A stretch of DNA of 64,000 nucleotides from Streptomyces venezuelae ATCC 10712 (GTDB lineage Bacteria > Actinomycetota > Actinomycetes > Streptomycetales > Streptomycetaceae): the NCBI RefSeq assembly GCF_008639165.1, contig NZ_CP029197.1, positions 6,452,001-6,516,000 of the forward strand, in the 5' to 3' direction. Numbering within the stretch: position 1 is the first letter of the stretch; each line of letters starts with the position of its first letter. The notes below the pieces were generated by a model. That model saw only the letters and a list, made by a program, of their open reading frames with translations, did no database searches and had not been told where the DNA came from. The position numbers and the translations under genes are program-made. Below, piece after piece: positions 25,499-35,041 of this stretch.

Positions 25499-26194
25499 AT
25501 GAGGACGGGCGTACGGGGGATCGTCGTCGCGGCGGCCATGGTGGCCGCACTCGCGGGATGCGGGGGCGGCGACGGAACCGACCCGGCCGGGGGCGCCGCG
25601 GGCGCCGCGGGCGCCACGGGTGCCCCGGGCGCCGCGGACGGGGCGGGGGCGGGCGGCAAGGAGCAGTCGCAGCCGGCCTCGCTGGACGCGACCGGACTGC
25701 TCAAGGCCCTGCCCGTGTCGGCGGAGTTCACCGACGGTACGTACACCGGCGGCGACCCCGAGGTGGTCCCGGAGGCCGCCGCGGCGAAGTTCTGTGCCGA
25801 CAACCTGGAGGGCGTGGACTGCGCCGGCGTGAAGTCCGGAAGCATCAAGGACCTGGTCCTGGCCGGCAACTCCTCCGACGACCAGGCCACCTTCACCCTC
25901 TACACCTTCGGCACGGAGGCGGAGGCGACCGCCGTGCTCAAGGCGGTGGAGAAGAAGCGGCAGGCGCCGCAGGGCGAGGGCGGTCCCTTCACGCCGGTGA
26001 AGGTCGAGAGCGGCGGCGCCGACGAGTCGTTCGCCGTCGAGCGGGACGACTACGTCGGCGTCTACATGCGGGTCGGCAGCGTGGTGTCCTACGTGAGCAC
26101 CGGCGACTTCGGACGCGAGCGCGCCGAGCGCGCCGCCCAGGTCCAGATCGGCCGGCTCAAGCTCGTCCTGGGCGGCGGCGACCCCGACGCCTGA
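25499..26194 (+). CDS. Putative secreted lipoprotein
   Basis: The 231-residue protein has a signal peptide (RTGVRGIVVAAAMVAAL) and the lipobox LAGC at about residue 20. A Gly/Ala-rich linker of about 35 residues follows, then a compact domain with two cysteines (KFCADNLEGVDCAGVK) that may pair. Its sequence TFTLYTFGTEAEATAVLKAVE resembles actinobacterial lipoproteins that hold a ligand-free alpha/beta domain. Function is unknown. ATG 25499 follows GGGGGAG. It stands alone between the GntR gene and the P-loop gene and ends in a hairpin. Confidence 0.85.
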   Translation: MRTGVRGIVVAAAMVAALAGCGGGDGTDPAGGAAGAAGATGAPGAADGAGAGGKEQSQPASLDATGLLKALPVSAEFTDGTYTGGDPEVVPEAAAAKFCADNLEGVDCAGVKSGSIKDLVLAGNSSDDQATFTLYTFGTEAEATAVLKAVEKKRQAPQGEGGPFTPVKVESGGADESFAVERDDYVGVYMRVGSVVSYVSTGDFGRERAERAAQVQIGRLKLVLGGGDPDA

Positions 26195-26226
26195 CCCGCC
26201 CCGAGAACCCTCGGAAGCTCCCCGAA

Positions 26227-26249
26227 GACCGTCCCGCGACGGGGCGGTC
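26227..26249 (+). terminator. Hairpin after lipoprotein gene
   Basis: GACCGTCCCG (26227-26236) pairs with CGGGGCGGTC (26240-26249) across CGA with one G-T pair. It lies 33 bp after the lipoprotein stop. There is no U-tract. Confidence 0.45.
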
Positions 26250-26318
26250 CCAGGGGGCCCTCGCCCACTAAGGTCAAGGGCGACAGCCGCCCGTACCGCG
26301 TCGCCCGTGAGGTGCCCC

Positions 26319-27983
26319 ATGCCGTCCGCGACCCCGTCCCCGGCGGACGGAGGCCGACCCGTCACCGGTACGGAGACCGAGGCCACCGCCCTGCTCGGCT
26401 GGCTCACCGATCCCGAGGCGCCCCGGCTCTGCCTCGTCACCGGCGCCCCCGGCAGCGGGAAGACGGCCCTGCTCGGCTGGTTCGCCAAGCACGGTCCGCG
26501 CGCGGGGCGGCCGCGCCGCCGTACGGCCCGGGTGCTCGTCCCGCTGGCCGGGCAGAGCGCGCTGGGCGCGACGTGGACGATCGCCGACCGGCTCGGGGTG
26601 GTGGCCAGGTCGCCCGGCGACCTCGTGCACGCCCTCGCCACCAGCGAGGCCCGGCCCGCCGGACGCGCCGTCCTCCTCCTCACCGATCTGCACGCCGCCG
26701 CCGAACCCGCCGCCCTCACCGACCTGATCGCCGAACTCGCGGGCGTGGGCCGGGTCCGGCTCGTCGTCGAGGCCCGCAGCGGCACCCCGGCGCCCGCCGC
26801 CCTGCGCACCGACCGCCGGGTCACCGTCGTGGACCTCGACGGGGACGCCGACCCCGGCGGCTCCGGCGCGCCGGAGCGGGCCCGGCCGCGGCCCGACCTG
26901 TCCGACCCGGTGGCCGTCTGCACGGCCGACCCGCTGCTCGTCACCACGGCGTACGTCACCGGTTCCGCCGCCGCCGGACTGCCGGGCACCCTCGACGGAC
27001 CCGAGGTCCCCGCCCGCCCCGGCGATAACGCCGCCGGGGACCACGGCGGACTGCGCAGTGCCTGGATGCGCGCCGGGCAGTCGCTCTGTCGTGAACAGGC
27101 CCCCGCCGACCGGGCGTTGGTCCTGCTCTCCGCGCTCGGTGACGGGGCCGACCCCCGGCTGCGCCCCGCGCTCGCCGAACTCGCGGCCGCCGCGCCCTGG
27201 CGGCTCCGCTGGGCCCGCCATCGCGGCGATCTGACCCCGCCCTGGCCCGGCCCGGTCACCGTGCTCGGCGCGGCGGCCGGCCCCCTGGAGGGCACCGTCC
27301 TCGTCGGCGACCGCACCGGGACCGTACGGCTCCTCCACGAGGCCGACGCGAGCCCGGCGGGGCGCCTGGCGCACACCGTCCCGGGCCGGGTCACCGCGCT
27401 CGCGCCCGCGCCCGACGGCACGGTCCTCCTGCTGGACGACCGGGGCCGGCTGCACACCGTACGCGGGACGGCGCCGCGCGCCCCGTACCTGGAGCGCCTC
27501 ACGGAGGCCGTCTCGGCGACCCTGGCCCGTCACCCGGGCACCGCCCTCGCGGCGATCGCCGGTTCGGTGGTGGTGGGGGACCGGCTCGGCTCCGTGCACG
27601 CCTTCGGGTTGCGCGGCCTGCACCAGGCCGCCTCGCACAGCGGCCGGGTGACGGCGGTCTCGGCGGTGGAGTCCGGCACCCCGTTCGTCTGCTCGGGCGG
27701 CGCCGACGGGACGGTCCGGCTCTGGACCCCGGGACAGGACCCGCGCCCCGAGCCCCTCGCCGAACGCCCCTCGCCGGTGGTCTCCCTGCACGCGACCGAG
27801 ACCCCGCACGGTCCTCTGGTCGCCGTGGCCTGGGGGGACGGCCTGGTCGAACTGCACCGACCGGAAGGCGGCCCGACGCTCGCGTTCCGCCCGGGCCCCC
27901 CGGTCCGCGCGGTCGCCGTCACCGGCGGCGGCTCCCTGCTCATCGGCACCGACGAGAGCCTGGTCTGCCTGGCCCCCCGGTGA
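26319..27983 (+). CDS. P-loop NTPase fused to beta-propeller (WD40-like) domain
   Basis: The 554-residue protein begins with an AAA/NACHT-like nucleotide-binding part. The Walker A motif GAPGSGKTALL is near residues 40-50, and the Walker B-like RAVLLLTDLHAA is about 110-122. The second half (from about residue 300) has repeated hydrophobic strand patterns and a clear WD-type blade (GRVTAVSAVESGTPFVCSGG then ADGTVRLW), so a beta-propeller is expected. This recalls STAND-type signalling ATPases with WD40 sensors, but it is short and has no effector domain that I recognise. ATG 26319 follows GAGG. It converges on the TPR gene. Role unknown. Confidence 0.75.
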   Translation: MPSATPSPADGGRPVTGTETEATALLGWLTDPEAPRLCLVTGAPGSGKTALLGWFAKHGPRAGRPRRRTARVLVPLAGQSALGATWTIADRLGVVARSPGDLVHALATSEARPAGRAVLLLTDLHAAAEPAALTDLIAELAGVGRVRLVVEARSGTPAPAALRTDRRVTVVDLDGDADPGGSGAPERARPRPDLSDPVAVCTADPLLVTTAYVTGSAAAGLPGTLDGPEVPARPGDNAAGDHGGLRSAWMRAGQSLCREQAPADRALVLLSALGDGADPRLRPALAELAAAAPWRLRWARHRGDLTPPWPGPVTVLGAAAGPLEGTVLVGDRTGTVRLLHEADASPAGRLAHTVPGRVTALAPAPDGTVLLLDDRGRLHTVRGTAPRAPYLERLTEAVSATLARHPGTALAAIAGSVVVGDRLGSVHAFGLRGLHQAASHSGRVTAVSAVESGTPFVCSGGADGTVRLWTPGQDPRPEPLAERPSPVVSLHATETPHGPLVAVAWGDGLVELHRPEGGPTLAFRPGPPVRAVAVTGGGSLLIGTDESLVCLAPR

Positions 27984-27998
27984 CCTTCGCGCGGGTCA

Positions 27999-28057
27999 TG
28001 CGCCGAGGGGCCGCCGGACGGCATCAGTTGAGGGAGCGTCACCGGCCCCTCGGCGCA
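27999..28057. terminator. Long inverted repeat between convergent genes
   Basis: TGCGCCGAGGGGCCG (27999-28013) and its perfect reverse complement (28043-28057) flank a 29-nt spacer. It lies exactly between the stop codons of the P-loop gene and the TPR gene and probably ends both transcripts. Confidence 0.55.
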
Positions 28058-28064
28058 GGGGACT

Positions 28065-28868
28065 TCATGTCGCGGGCTGCGGTGTCAGCTGGCTCGCGAG
28101 CCAGGTGGGCACGCCGCCCAGGAGGCGGAAGAGACGCCGGGCCTCGGCGCGCAGCCGGCCCGCCTCCGGTTCGGTCTCGGTGGTGGCGAGCGCGGTGAGG
28201 GCCGGGGCCGTACCCACCAGGTAGCCGAGCTCCTCGCGGATCCGCAGCGACTCCGCGAAGCCGTGTCGCGCCTCCGCCAACTCGCCTTCCCGCAGGGCGA
28301 GTCCGGCGAGGTGCCGCCAGGTGGAGGAGAGCAGCAGCGAGTCGCCCTGCGCGGTGGCCCCGGCGTGCGCCCTGCGGTACGCGGCCCTGGCCGCCTGCGG
28401 GGAGTCGCCGAGGTTCTGTGCGATCAGCCCGCGCCGCAGGTCGAGCAGCGGCCGGCCCTCGGCGGTGGGCGCGATCAGGGCGGCCGCCCGGCCCAGCGCC
28501 ATCCGCGCCTCGTCGGCCCGGTCCCGTACCCCGAGCAGCGTCGACGCGTAGGCCAGATAACCGCGTTCGCAGGCGGCGGCGCCGCGTTCCTCGTCGGTGC
28601 CGGCCACCGCCTCGGCCGCCCGGAGCGCCTCCTCCGCGTCGGACCAGCCCTGTTCGGTGTAGAGGCAGCGCTCGATCAACAGCGCGGCCCGTTCGAGTGC
28701 GGCGGCGGGTTCGGTCGCGTGCGGGGCGAGCAGCGCGGCCGCGTCCGTCCAGCATCCTCGGGAGCGGAGCCGCCATATGGCGGTCTCCACGGGAGTCTCC
28801 TTGCCGTAGGCGAGGGACGGATCGTCGCCACCCCTTGATTCGGAACCAGACATGGCGGTATCCGCCAC
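28065..28868 (-). CDS. TPR-like helical repeat protein
   Basis: The 267-residue product is almost all alpha-helical with TPR/SEL-like repeats (ALERAALLIERCLYTEQGWS, ACERGYLAYASTLLGVRDRA, DLRRGLIAQNLGDSPQAARA, EARHGFAESLRIREELGYLV). It has no signal peptide and should be a cytoplasmic protein-binding scaffold. GTG 28868 is chosen because GGGGAGGG precedes it by about 5 nt. ATG 28853 and an upstream start at 28922 are alternatives. It converges on the P-loop/propeller gene. A partnership with that protein is only suggested by position. Confidence 0.72.
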   Translation of the reverse strand: MADTAMSGSESRGGDDPSLAYGKETPVETAIWRLRSRGCWTDAAALLAPHATEPAAALERAALLIERCLYTEQGWSDAEEALRAAEAVAGTDEERGAAACERGYLAYASTLLGVRDRADEARMALGRAAALIAPTAEGRPLLDLRRGLIAQNLGDSPQAARAAYRRAHAGATAQGDSLLLSSTWRHLAGLALREGELAEARHGFAESLRIREELGYLVGTAPALTALATTETEPEAGRLRAEARRLFRLLGGVPTWLASQLTPQPAT

Positions 28869-29143
28869 ATTGCCCTCCCCGAGCGCGCCATTGAGCTGTT
28901 GAGTAGACCCGCATCTCAGCACGAAGGGCAGTACCTGCCAAGGGGTCAGGTGAAAGATTTCACAAGAGTGCGCGGGAACGGGACGCCGTCGCCCGGGCCG
29001 ATCCCGAAAGACCGTCAGACGCCCTTCCGGCCGGTGATCAGGGCCCGGCGGGGGCCGCCGGCGCCCCCGGCCGACGGCCCCCCACCGGCCCGGACGTCAC
29101 TCCACCGGACCCACCCGAACGGGTGAACTGTGAACGCCGGGAC

Positions 29144-30841
29144 TCAGCTCATCCGCAGGGCGAGGAAGAAGTCGAGCTTGTCCTCCAGACGGGACAGGTC
29201 ACGGCCGGTGAGCTGCTCGATCCGGCCCACCCGGTAGCGCAGCGTGTTCACGTGCAGGTGCAGCCGGGTCGCACAGCGCGTCCACGAGCCGTCGCAGTCC
29301 AGGAAGGCCTCCAGGGTCGGGATCAGCTCCGCCCGGTGCCGGCGGTCGTAGTCGCGCAGCGGGTCGAGCAGCCGGGCCGTGAAGGCGCGCCGGACGTCGT
29401 CCGGGACGAACGGCAGCAGCAGCACGTGCGAGGCCAGCTCGTGGTGCCCGGCGGCGCACACCCGGCCCGGGCGGGCCGCGGCGACCCGGCGGGCGTGCCG
29501 GGCCTCCTCCAGGGCCCCGCGCAGGCCCTCCGCCGAGTGCACGGCGGCGCTGACGCCGAGGGTGAGCCGCCCGTCGTCGGCGAGACCGGCCGACAGCGGG
29601 GCCCGTACGGACGCGAGCAGCGCGTCGGCGTGCAGGCCGAGCGCGGTGGCCGGGCCCTCGTCCTCGCTGTCCGGCAGCGGCCCGGCGGCCAGCGGGACCA
29701 GGGCGATGGCCTCGTCGCCGCTGTGCGCCACCGCGATCCGGTCGGCGGACTCGGCGCCGACGGTGGCGGGGTCGACCAGGATCTCCTCCAGGAGCGCCTG
29801 GGCGACCGGGCCGCTGTCCACGACCGCGCCCTGGCCGGGCTCCTGCTCCCACTCGACCCGGGCCACCACCACCTGCCAGTGCGGGGCGGTGCCGAGCCCG
29901 GGCAGCAGCACCGGGGCGGCGACCCGCAGCCGGGCGGCGATCTCGGCGGGCGCGGCGCCCGTCTGCACCAGTTCCAGGACCTCCTGGGCGAGCCGGCGCC
30001 GTACCGTACGGGCCGCGTCGCGCCGGTCCCGCTCGACGGCGATCAGCTGGGTGACGCCCTGGAGCAGGTCGAGCCGTGCGGCCGGCCAGTCCCCGGCGTC
30101 CGCCTCCACGGCGAGCAGCCAGTCGGACAGGACCGTCTCGCGCACGTCGCGGGTCGCGGGCGCGGCGCCCCGGCCGGTGTTGCGGATCGGGAAGAGCGAG
30201 TACGCCGTTCCGCCGGTGCTCAGCCGGTGCGGGCCGCGCCGTCCGGTCCTGGTGGCGGCCAGGTGCTCGCCGGCCAGGGTGGCGGCCAGCGGGGCCGGCA
30301 GGGGCTCGCCCGCGCCCGCGATCTGGCGGCCGGTGGGGGAGAGGACCCAGGCCCGCAGGTCCAGGTCGGAGCCGAGCAGGTCGAGCACCACCTCGGGGCC
30401 GCCGCCCGCCGGACCCGAGGTCATCAGCCGCCTGTGCCGGTCGACGACGGCGGCCAGGTCACCGGCCCGCTCGCCGGACACCTGTCGAACAACGTGTTCG
30501 GTGATCGTCGCGAACGCAACGGACTCGTTGACCGCGAAGAGCGGCAGCCGATGGCGAGAACACGCCGCTACGAGATCGTCGGGGATGGCGCCGAGCTCGG
30601 CCTCGCCCGCCGCCAGGGCGGCGACCCCGGCCGAGGCGAGGATCCGGACGAAGGGCTCGGCGTCGGCCGGCTCCCGCAGCCAGGCGAGGCCGGTGAGCAC
30701 CAGCTCGCCACCGGACAGATAGCGGCTGGGGTCCTTGAGGTCCGTCGTCATCACGCCACGGACGGTGCGGTCCAGCTCGTCGTCACCGCCGAGCAGGCGC
30801 AGCCCGAGCGCGTCGTTCTCCAGCAGTGCGCGCAGCCGCAT
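29144..30841 (-). CDS. pucR: PucR family regulator of purine catabolism
   Basis: This 565-residue regulator has the N-terminal purine catabolism PucR domain (residues about 5-125, RALLENDALGLRLLGGDDEL..., SGGELVLTGLAWLREPADAE). A GGDEF-like middle region and the C-terminal PucR-type HTH (TLEAFLDCDGSWTRCATRLH then LHVNTLRYRVGRIEQLTGRD) follow. In Bacillus and actinobacteria such proteins control purine degradation. It is divergent from the xanthine dehydrogenase operon (308 bp apart), which supports that role here. ATG 30841 is the natural start; the ribosome site is weak. Whether it activates or represses cannot be told from sequence. Confidence 0.9.
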   Translation of the reverse strand: MRLRALLENDALGLRLLGGDDELDRTVRGVMTTDLKDPSRYLSGGELVLTGLAWLREPADAEPFVRILASAGVAALAAGEAELGAIPDDLVAACSRHRLPLFAVNESVAFATITEHVVRQVSGERAGDLAAVVDRHRRLMTSGPAGGGPEVVLDLLGSDLDLRAWVLSPTGRQIAGAGEPLPAPLAATLAGEHLAATRTGRRGPHRLSTGGTAYSLFPIRNTGRGAAPATRDVRETVLSDWLLAVEADAGDWPAARLDLLQGVTQLIAVERDRRDAARTVRRRLAQEVLELVQTGAAPAEIAARLRVAAPVLLPGLGTAPHWQVVVARVEWEQEPGQGAVVDSGPVAQALLEEILVDPATVGAESADRIAVAHSGDEAIALVPLAAGPLPDSEDEGPATALGLHADALLASVRAPLSAGLADDGRLTLGVSAAVHSAEGLRGALEEARHARRVAAARPGRVCAAGHHELASHVLLLPFVPDDVRRAFTARLLDPLRDYDRRHRAELIPTLEAFLDCDGSWTRCATRLHLHVNTLRYRVGRIEQLTGRDLSRLEDKLDFFLALRMS

Positions 30842-31149
30842 CGTGTCGCCGCCGTTCCTTCGTCAATGGGTGGTGAGGGTGTCCCGTTGTCGACGGTGCC
30901 TTGGTGCCACCGTTTCCAGGGGAAAACAGCGAGGTAACTGTTCCCCGCCTTTCGTTCGAATCTACAAGACGACCAAGGGACCCAGCCAACTCCTTCATGT
31001 TTTCGGTGACTGCACCCGGGCGATCGTGGGCTTGTGTACTAGGCCACACACCGCGTGAACAGCACATGAACGTGAAGTCGAGGACCGGCCGTCCCCCCGG
31101 AATCCTGCGCACGACCCCCGATCACCAGAATCACTAGAAGAGAGCCACC
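30842..31149. other. Intergenic promoter region between pucR and xanthine dehydrogenase operon
   Basis: The 308-bp divergent promoter region is AT-richer than the flanks. It includes a weak dyad TGTG-N8-CACA at 31033-31048 (TGTGTACTAGGCCACA). No sigma-factor site or known operator could be assigned with confidence. A GAGAG ribosome site precedes ATG 31150. Confidence 0.4.
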
Positions 31150-32040
31150 ATGGACTTCCTTCGCCCCGCCAGCTGGGAGGAGGCGCTCGCCGCCAAGGCA
31201 GAGCACCCCACGGCCGTGCCCCTTTCGGGTGGCACGGACGTCATGGTCGAGATCAACTTCGACCACCGGCGGCCCGAGTACCTCCTGGACCTGAACCGCA
31301 TCGAGCTGCTGCGCGAGTGGGAGGTCGGCGAGGAGAACGTCCGCCTCGGCGCCGCCGTTCCGTACACCCAGATCATGGAGAACCTGCGGGCCGAGCTGCC
31401 GGGCCTGGCGCTCGCCTCGCACACGGTCGCCTCCCCGCAGATCCGCAACCGCGGCGGCGTCGGGGGCAACCTCGGCACCGCATCGCCCGCCGGCGACGCC
31501 CACCCGGCCCTGCTCGCCGCGGGCGCCGAGGTCGAGGTCGAGTCGGTGCGCGGCAACCGCTTCATCCCGATCGACGAGTTCTACACGGGCGTGAAGCGCA
31601 ACGCGCTGGAGCCCGACGAGCTCATCAAGACCGTCCACATCAAGAAGGCGGACGGCCCCCAGCAGTACTCCAAGGTCGGCACCCGCAACGCGATGGTCAT
31701 CGCCGTCTGCGCCTTCGGCCTGGCCCTGCACCCGGAGACCCGGACCGTCCGCACCGGCATCGGCTCCGCCGCGCCGACCCCGATCCGCGCCAAGGAGGCC
31801 GAGGCCTTCCTGAACGCGGCTCTGGAAGAGGGCGGCTTCTGGGACAACGGCAAGATCATCACCCCGTCGATCGCGAAGCAGTTCGCCGACCTCTGCTCGG
31901 GCGCCGCCAACCCGATCGACGACGTCCGAGGCACCGCCAAGTACCGCCGCCACGCCGTCGGCATCATGGCCCGCCGCCAGCTCGGATGGACCTGGGAGCA
32001 GTACCGCGGCACCGGCCGCACGCTTGAGGGAGCTGCATAA
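31150..32040 (+). CDS. Xanthine dehydrogenase, FAD-binding subunit
   Basis: The 296-residue subunit M carries the FAD-binding motifs of the CO dehydrogenase/xanthine dehydrogenase flavoprotein family: PLSGGTDVMVEINFDHRRP near residues 23-41 and the second motif ASPQIRNRGGVGGNLGTASP at about residues 96-115. Electrons pass from the Mo site through 2Fe-2S clusters to FAD and then NAD+. It is the first gene of a three-gene operon (FAD, FeS, Mo), with its stop 2 bp before the next ATG. PucR is divergent upstream. The substrate is most likely hypoxanthine/xanthine given PucR, the NCS2 permease and XdhC. Confidence 0.93.
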   Translation: MDFLRPASWEEALAAKAEHPTAVPLSGGTDVMVEINFDHRRPEYLLDLNRIELLREWEVGEENVRLGAAVPYTQIMENLRAELPGLALASHTVASPQIRNRGGVGGNLGTASPAGDAHPALLAAGAEVEVESVRGNRFIPIDEFYTGVKRNALEPDELIKTVHIKKADGPQQYSKVGTRNAMVIAVCAFGLALHPETRTVRTGIGSAAPTPIRAKEAEAFLNAALEEGGFWDNGKIITPSIAKQFADLCSGAANPIDDVRGTAKYRRHAVGIMARRQLGWTWEQYRGTGRTLEGAA

Positions 32041-32042
32041 CC

Positions 32043-32639
32043 ATGCGCGTCAATTTCACGGTCAACGGTCGTCCGCAGGAAGCCGACGACGTCTGGGAGG
32101 GCGAGTCCCTCCTCTACGTTCTGCGTGAGCGCCTGGGTCTGCCCGGCTCCAAGAACGCCTGCGAGCAGGGCGAGTGCGGTTCCTGCACGGTCCGCCTCGA
32201 CGGAGTGCCGGTCTGTTCCTGCCTCGTCGCCGCCGGACAGGTCGAGGGCCGCGAGGTCGTCACCGTCGAAGGCCTCGCCGAGTTCGCCAAGGAGCGGTCG
32301 GAGCACGCCGGTTGCGCGAGCGGTGCCTGCGGCACCTCGCTCGACGCCGCCAAGAAGTGGGAAGCCAAGCCCGGTCAGGACTCGCAGACCGGCGAGGGCG
32401 TCGAACTCTCGCCGATCCAGCAGGCGTTCATCGACGCCGGCGCCGTCCAGTGCGGCTTCTGCACCCCCGGTCTGCTGGTCGCGGCCGACGAGATGCTGGA
32501 GCGCAACCCGTCTCCGACGGACGCGGACATCCGCGAGGCGCTCTCCGGCAACCTCTGCCGCTGCACGGGTTACGAGAAGATCCTCGACGCGGTCCGCCTC
32601 GCGGCCGCTCGCCAGGAGCGTCAGGGAGAGGCGGTCTGA
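32043..32639 (+). CDS. Xanthine dehydrogenase, 2Fe-2S subunit
   Basis: The 198-residue subunit holds two 2Fe-2S clusters. The N-terminal plant-ferredoxin type is in ACEQGECGSCTVRLDGVPVC (about residues 39-58). The C-terminal four-helix type is in CGFCTPG (about 136-142) and CRCTGY (about 174-179). There is an insert between domains (residues 75-115, with GCASGACGTSLDAAKKWE) longer than in many homologues, as is usual in Streptomyces. ATG 32043 begins 2 bp after the FAD subunit stop, and the Mo subunit starts 2 bp after its own stop, so translation is probably coupled. Confidence 0.94.
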   Translation: MRVNFTVNGRPQEADDVWEGESLLYVLRERLGLPGSKNACEQGECGSCTVRLDGVPVCSCLVAAGQVEGREVVTVEGLAEFAKERSEHAGCASGACGTSLDAAKKWEAKPGQDSQTGEGVELSPIQQAFIDAGAVQCGFCTPGLLVAADEMLERNPSPTDADIREALSGNLCRCTGYEKILDAVRLAAARQERQGEAV

Positions 32640-32641
32640 CG

Positions 32642-35041
32642 ATGGCTCAGAACACACGCACCGTTCCGGTGGGCACCCCCACCGACGTCACGCAGAACCA
32701 CGTCAAGGGCGGCATCGGCGAGTCCACGCTCCGCCCGGACGGCACCCTCAAGGTCACCGGCGAGTTCGCGTACTCCTCGGACATGTGGCACGAGGACATG
32801 CTCTGGGGCCAGATCCTGCGCTCCACCGTCGCGCACGCCGAGATCGTGTCCATCGACACCTCCGAGGCCCTCACGATGGACGGCGTCTACGCCGTCCTGA
32901 CCCACGAGGACCTGCCCGCCGCGAAGAACTACGGCATGGAGTTCCAGGACACCCCGGTCCTCGCGTACGGCAAGGTCCGTCACCACGGTGAGCCGGTCGC
33001 CCTCGTGGCCGCCGACCACCCGGAGACCGCCCGCCGCGCCGCCGCGAAGATCAAGATCGAGTACCGGGAGCTCCCGGTCATCACGGACGAGGCCTCCGCC
33101 CTCGCCCCGGACGCGATCCTGGTCCACGAGAACCGCGACGACCACCACTCCGGTCACGTCCCGCACCCCAACATCGTGCACCGCCAGCCGATCATCCGCG
33201 GCAACGCCGCGGAGGCCGCCAAGCGGGCCGACGTCATCGTCACCGGCGAGTACACCTTCGGCATGCAGGACCAGGCCTTCCTCGGCCCCGAGTCCGGCCT
33301 CGCCGTACCGGCCGAGGACGGCGGCGTCGACCTGTACGTCGCCACCCAGTGGCTGCACTCGGACCTCAAGCAGATCGCCCCCTGCCTCGGCCTGCCCGAG
33401 GAGAAGGTCCGCATGACGATGGCCGGCGTCGGCGGCGCCTTCGGCGGCCGCGAGGACATCTCCATGCAGATCCTCGCGTCCATCCTCGCGCTGCGCACCG
33501 GCAAGCCGGTCAAGATGGTCTACAACCGGTACGAGTCCTTCTTCGGGCACGTCCACCGGCACCCGGCGAAGCTCTGGTACGAGCACGGCGCCACCAAGGA
33601 CGGCAAGCTCACGCACATGAAGTGCAAGATCGTGCTCGACGGCGGCGCGTACGCCTCGTCCACGGCATCGGTCGTCGGCAACGCCTCGTCCCTCTCGGTC
33701 GGCCCGTACGTCGTCGAGGACGTCGAGATCGAGGCGATCGGCCTCTACACCAACAACCCGCCCTGCGGCGCCATGCGCGGCTTCGGCGCCGTCCAGGCCT
33801 GCTTCGCGTACGAGGCCCAGATGGACAAGCTCGCGGCGAAGCTGGGCATGGACCCGGTCGAGCTGCGCCAGCTCAACGCCATGGAGCAGGGCACGATCAT
33901 GCCGACCGGCCAGGTCGTGGACTCGCCGGCCCCGGTCGCCGAGCTGCTGCGCCGGGTCAAGGCCCGCCCCATGCCGCCGGAGCAGCAGTGGCTCGCGGCC
34001 GGCCAGGACGCGGACGTCCGCGCCCTTCCGGGCGGCCTCTCCAACACCACGCACGGCGAGGGTGTCGTGCGGGGCGTCGGCTACGCCGTCGGCATCAAGA
34101 ACGTCGGCTTCTCCGAGGGCTTCGACGACTACTCGACCGCCAAGATCCGCATGGAGGTCATCAACGGCGAGGCCGTCGCCACGGTGCACACCGCCATGGC
34201 GGAGGTCGGCCAGGGCGGCGTGACCATCCACGCGCAGATCGCCCGTACCGAGCTCGGCGTCCAGCAGGTCACCATCCACCCCGCCGACACCCAGGTGGGC
34301 TCGGCCGGTTCGACCTCCGCGGGCCGCCAGACGTACATGACCGGCGGCGCCATCAAGAACTCCTGCGAGATCGTCCGCGAGAAGGTCCTGGAGATCGGCC
34401 GGCGCAAGTTCGGCTCGTACCACCCGGCCTGGGCCAACGCCGAACTCCTCCTGGAGGGCGGCAAGGTCGTCACCGACGGCGGCGAGGCCCTCGTCTCCAT
34501 CGCGGACGTCCTCGGCGACCAGTCCGTGGAGGTCGAGGAGGAGTGGCGGCACCGTCCCACCCAGGCCTTCGACCTCGTCACCGGCCAGGGCAACGGACAC
34601 GTCCAGTACGCCTTCGCCGCGCACCGCGCGGTGGTGGAGGTCGACACCGAGCTCGGCCTGGTCAAGGTCATCGAACTGGCCTGTGCCCAGGACGTCGGCA
34701 AGGCGGTCAACCCGCTCTCCGTGGTCGGCCAGATCCAGGGTGGCACCACCCAGGGCCTGGGCGTCGCGGTGATGGAGGAGATCATCGTCGACCCGAAGAC
34801 CGCGAAGGTGCGCAACCCCTCCTTCACGGACTACCTGATCCCCACGATCCTCGACACGCCGACCATCCCGGTCGACTACCTCGAGCTGGCCGACCCCAAC
34901 GCGCCGTACGGCGTACGGGGCATCGGCGAGGCCCCGACCCTGTCGTCCACCCCGGCCGTCCTCGCGGCGATCCGGGCGGCGACGGGCCTGGAGCTCAACA
35001 AGACGCCGGTCCGCCCCGAGGCGCTGACCGGCACCCTGTAG
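32642..35041 (+). CDS. Xanthine dehydrogenase, molybdopterin-binding subunit
   Basis: The 799-residue catalytic subunit has the aldehyde oxidase/xanthine dehydrogenase hammerhead domain (residues about 25-135), then the Mo-pterin cytosine dinucleotide-binding regions (GGAFGGREDISMQ, GAMRGFGAVQACFAYEAQMD, GQGGVTIHAQIARTELG). The C-terminal GIGEAPTLSSTPAV contains the catalytic glutamate. It oxidises hypoxanthine and xanthine to uric acid (substrate inferred). ATG 32642 follows the FeS subunit stop by 2 bp; a longer open frame to 32174 is a shadow of that subunit. Residue checks at the Arg/Glu substrate positions were not attempted. Confidence 0.94.
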   Translation: MAQNTRTVPVGTPTDVTQNHVKGGIGESTLRPDGTLKVTGEFAYSSDMWHEDMLWGQILRSTVAHAEIVSIDTSEALTMDGVYAVLTHEDLPAAKNYGMEFQDTPVLAYGKVRHHGEPVALVAADHPETARRAAAKIKIEYRELPVITDEASALAPDAILVHENRDDHHSGHVPHPNIVHRQPIIRGNAAEAAKRADVIVTGEYTFGMQDQAFLGPESGLAVPAEDGGVDLYVATQWLHSDLKQIAPCLGLPEEKVRMTMAGVGGAFGGREDISMQILASILALRTGKPVKMVYNRYESFFGHVHRHPAKLWYEHGATKDGKLTHMKCKIVLDGGAYASSTASVVGNASSLSVGPYVVEDVEIEAIGLYTNNPPCGAMRGFGAVQACFAYEAQMDKLAAKLGMDPVELRQLNAMEQGTIMPTGQVVDSPAPVAELLRRVKARPMPPEQQWLAAGQDADVRALPGGLSNTTHGEGVVRGVGYAVGIKNVGFSEGFDDYSTAKIRMEVINGEAVATVHTAMAEVGQGGVTIHAQIARTELGVQQVTIHPADTQVGSAGSTSAGRQTYMTGGAIKNSCEIVREKVLEIGRRKFGSYHPAWANAELLLEGGKVVTDGGEALVSIADVLGDQSVEVEEEWRHRPTQAFDLVTGQGNGHVQYAFAAHRAVVEVDTELGLVKVIELACAQDVGKAVNPLSVVGQIQGGTTQGLGVAVMEEIIVDPKTAKVRNPSFTDYLIPTILDTPTIPVDYLELADPNAPYGVRGIGEAPTLSSTPAVLAAIRAATGLELNKTPVRPEALTGTL

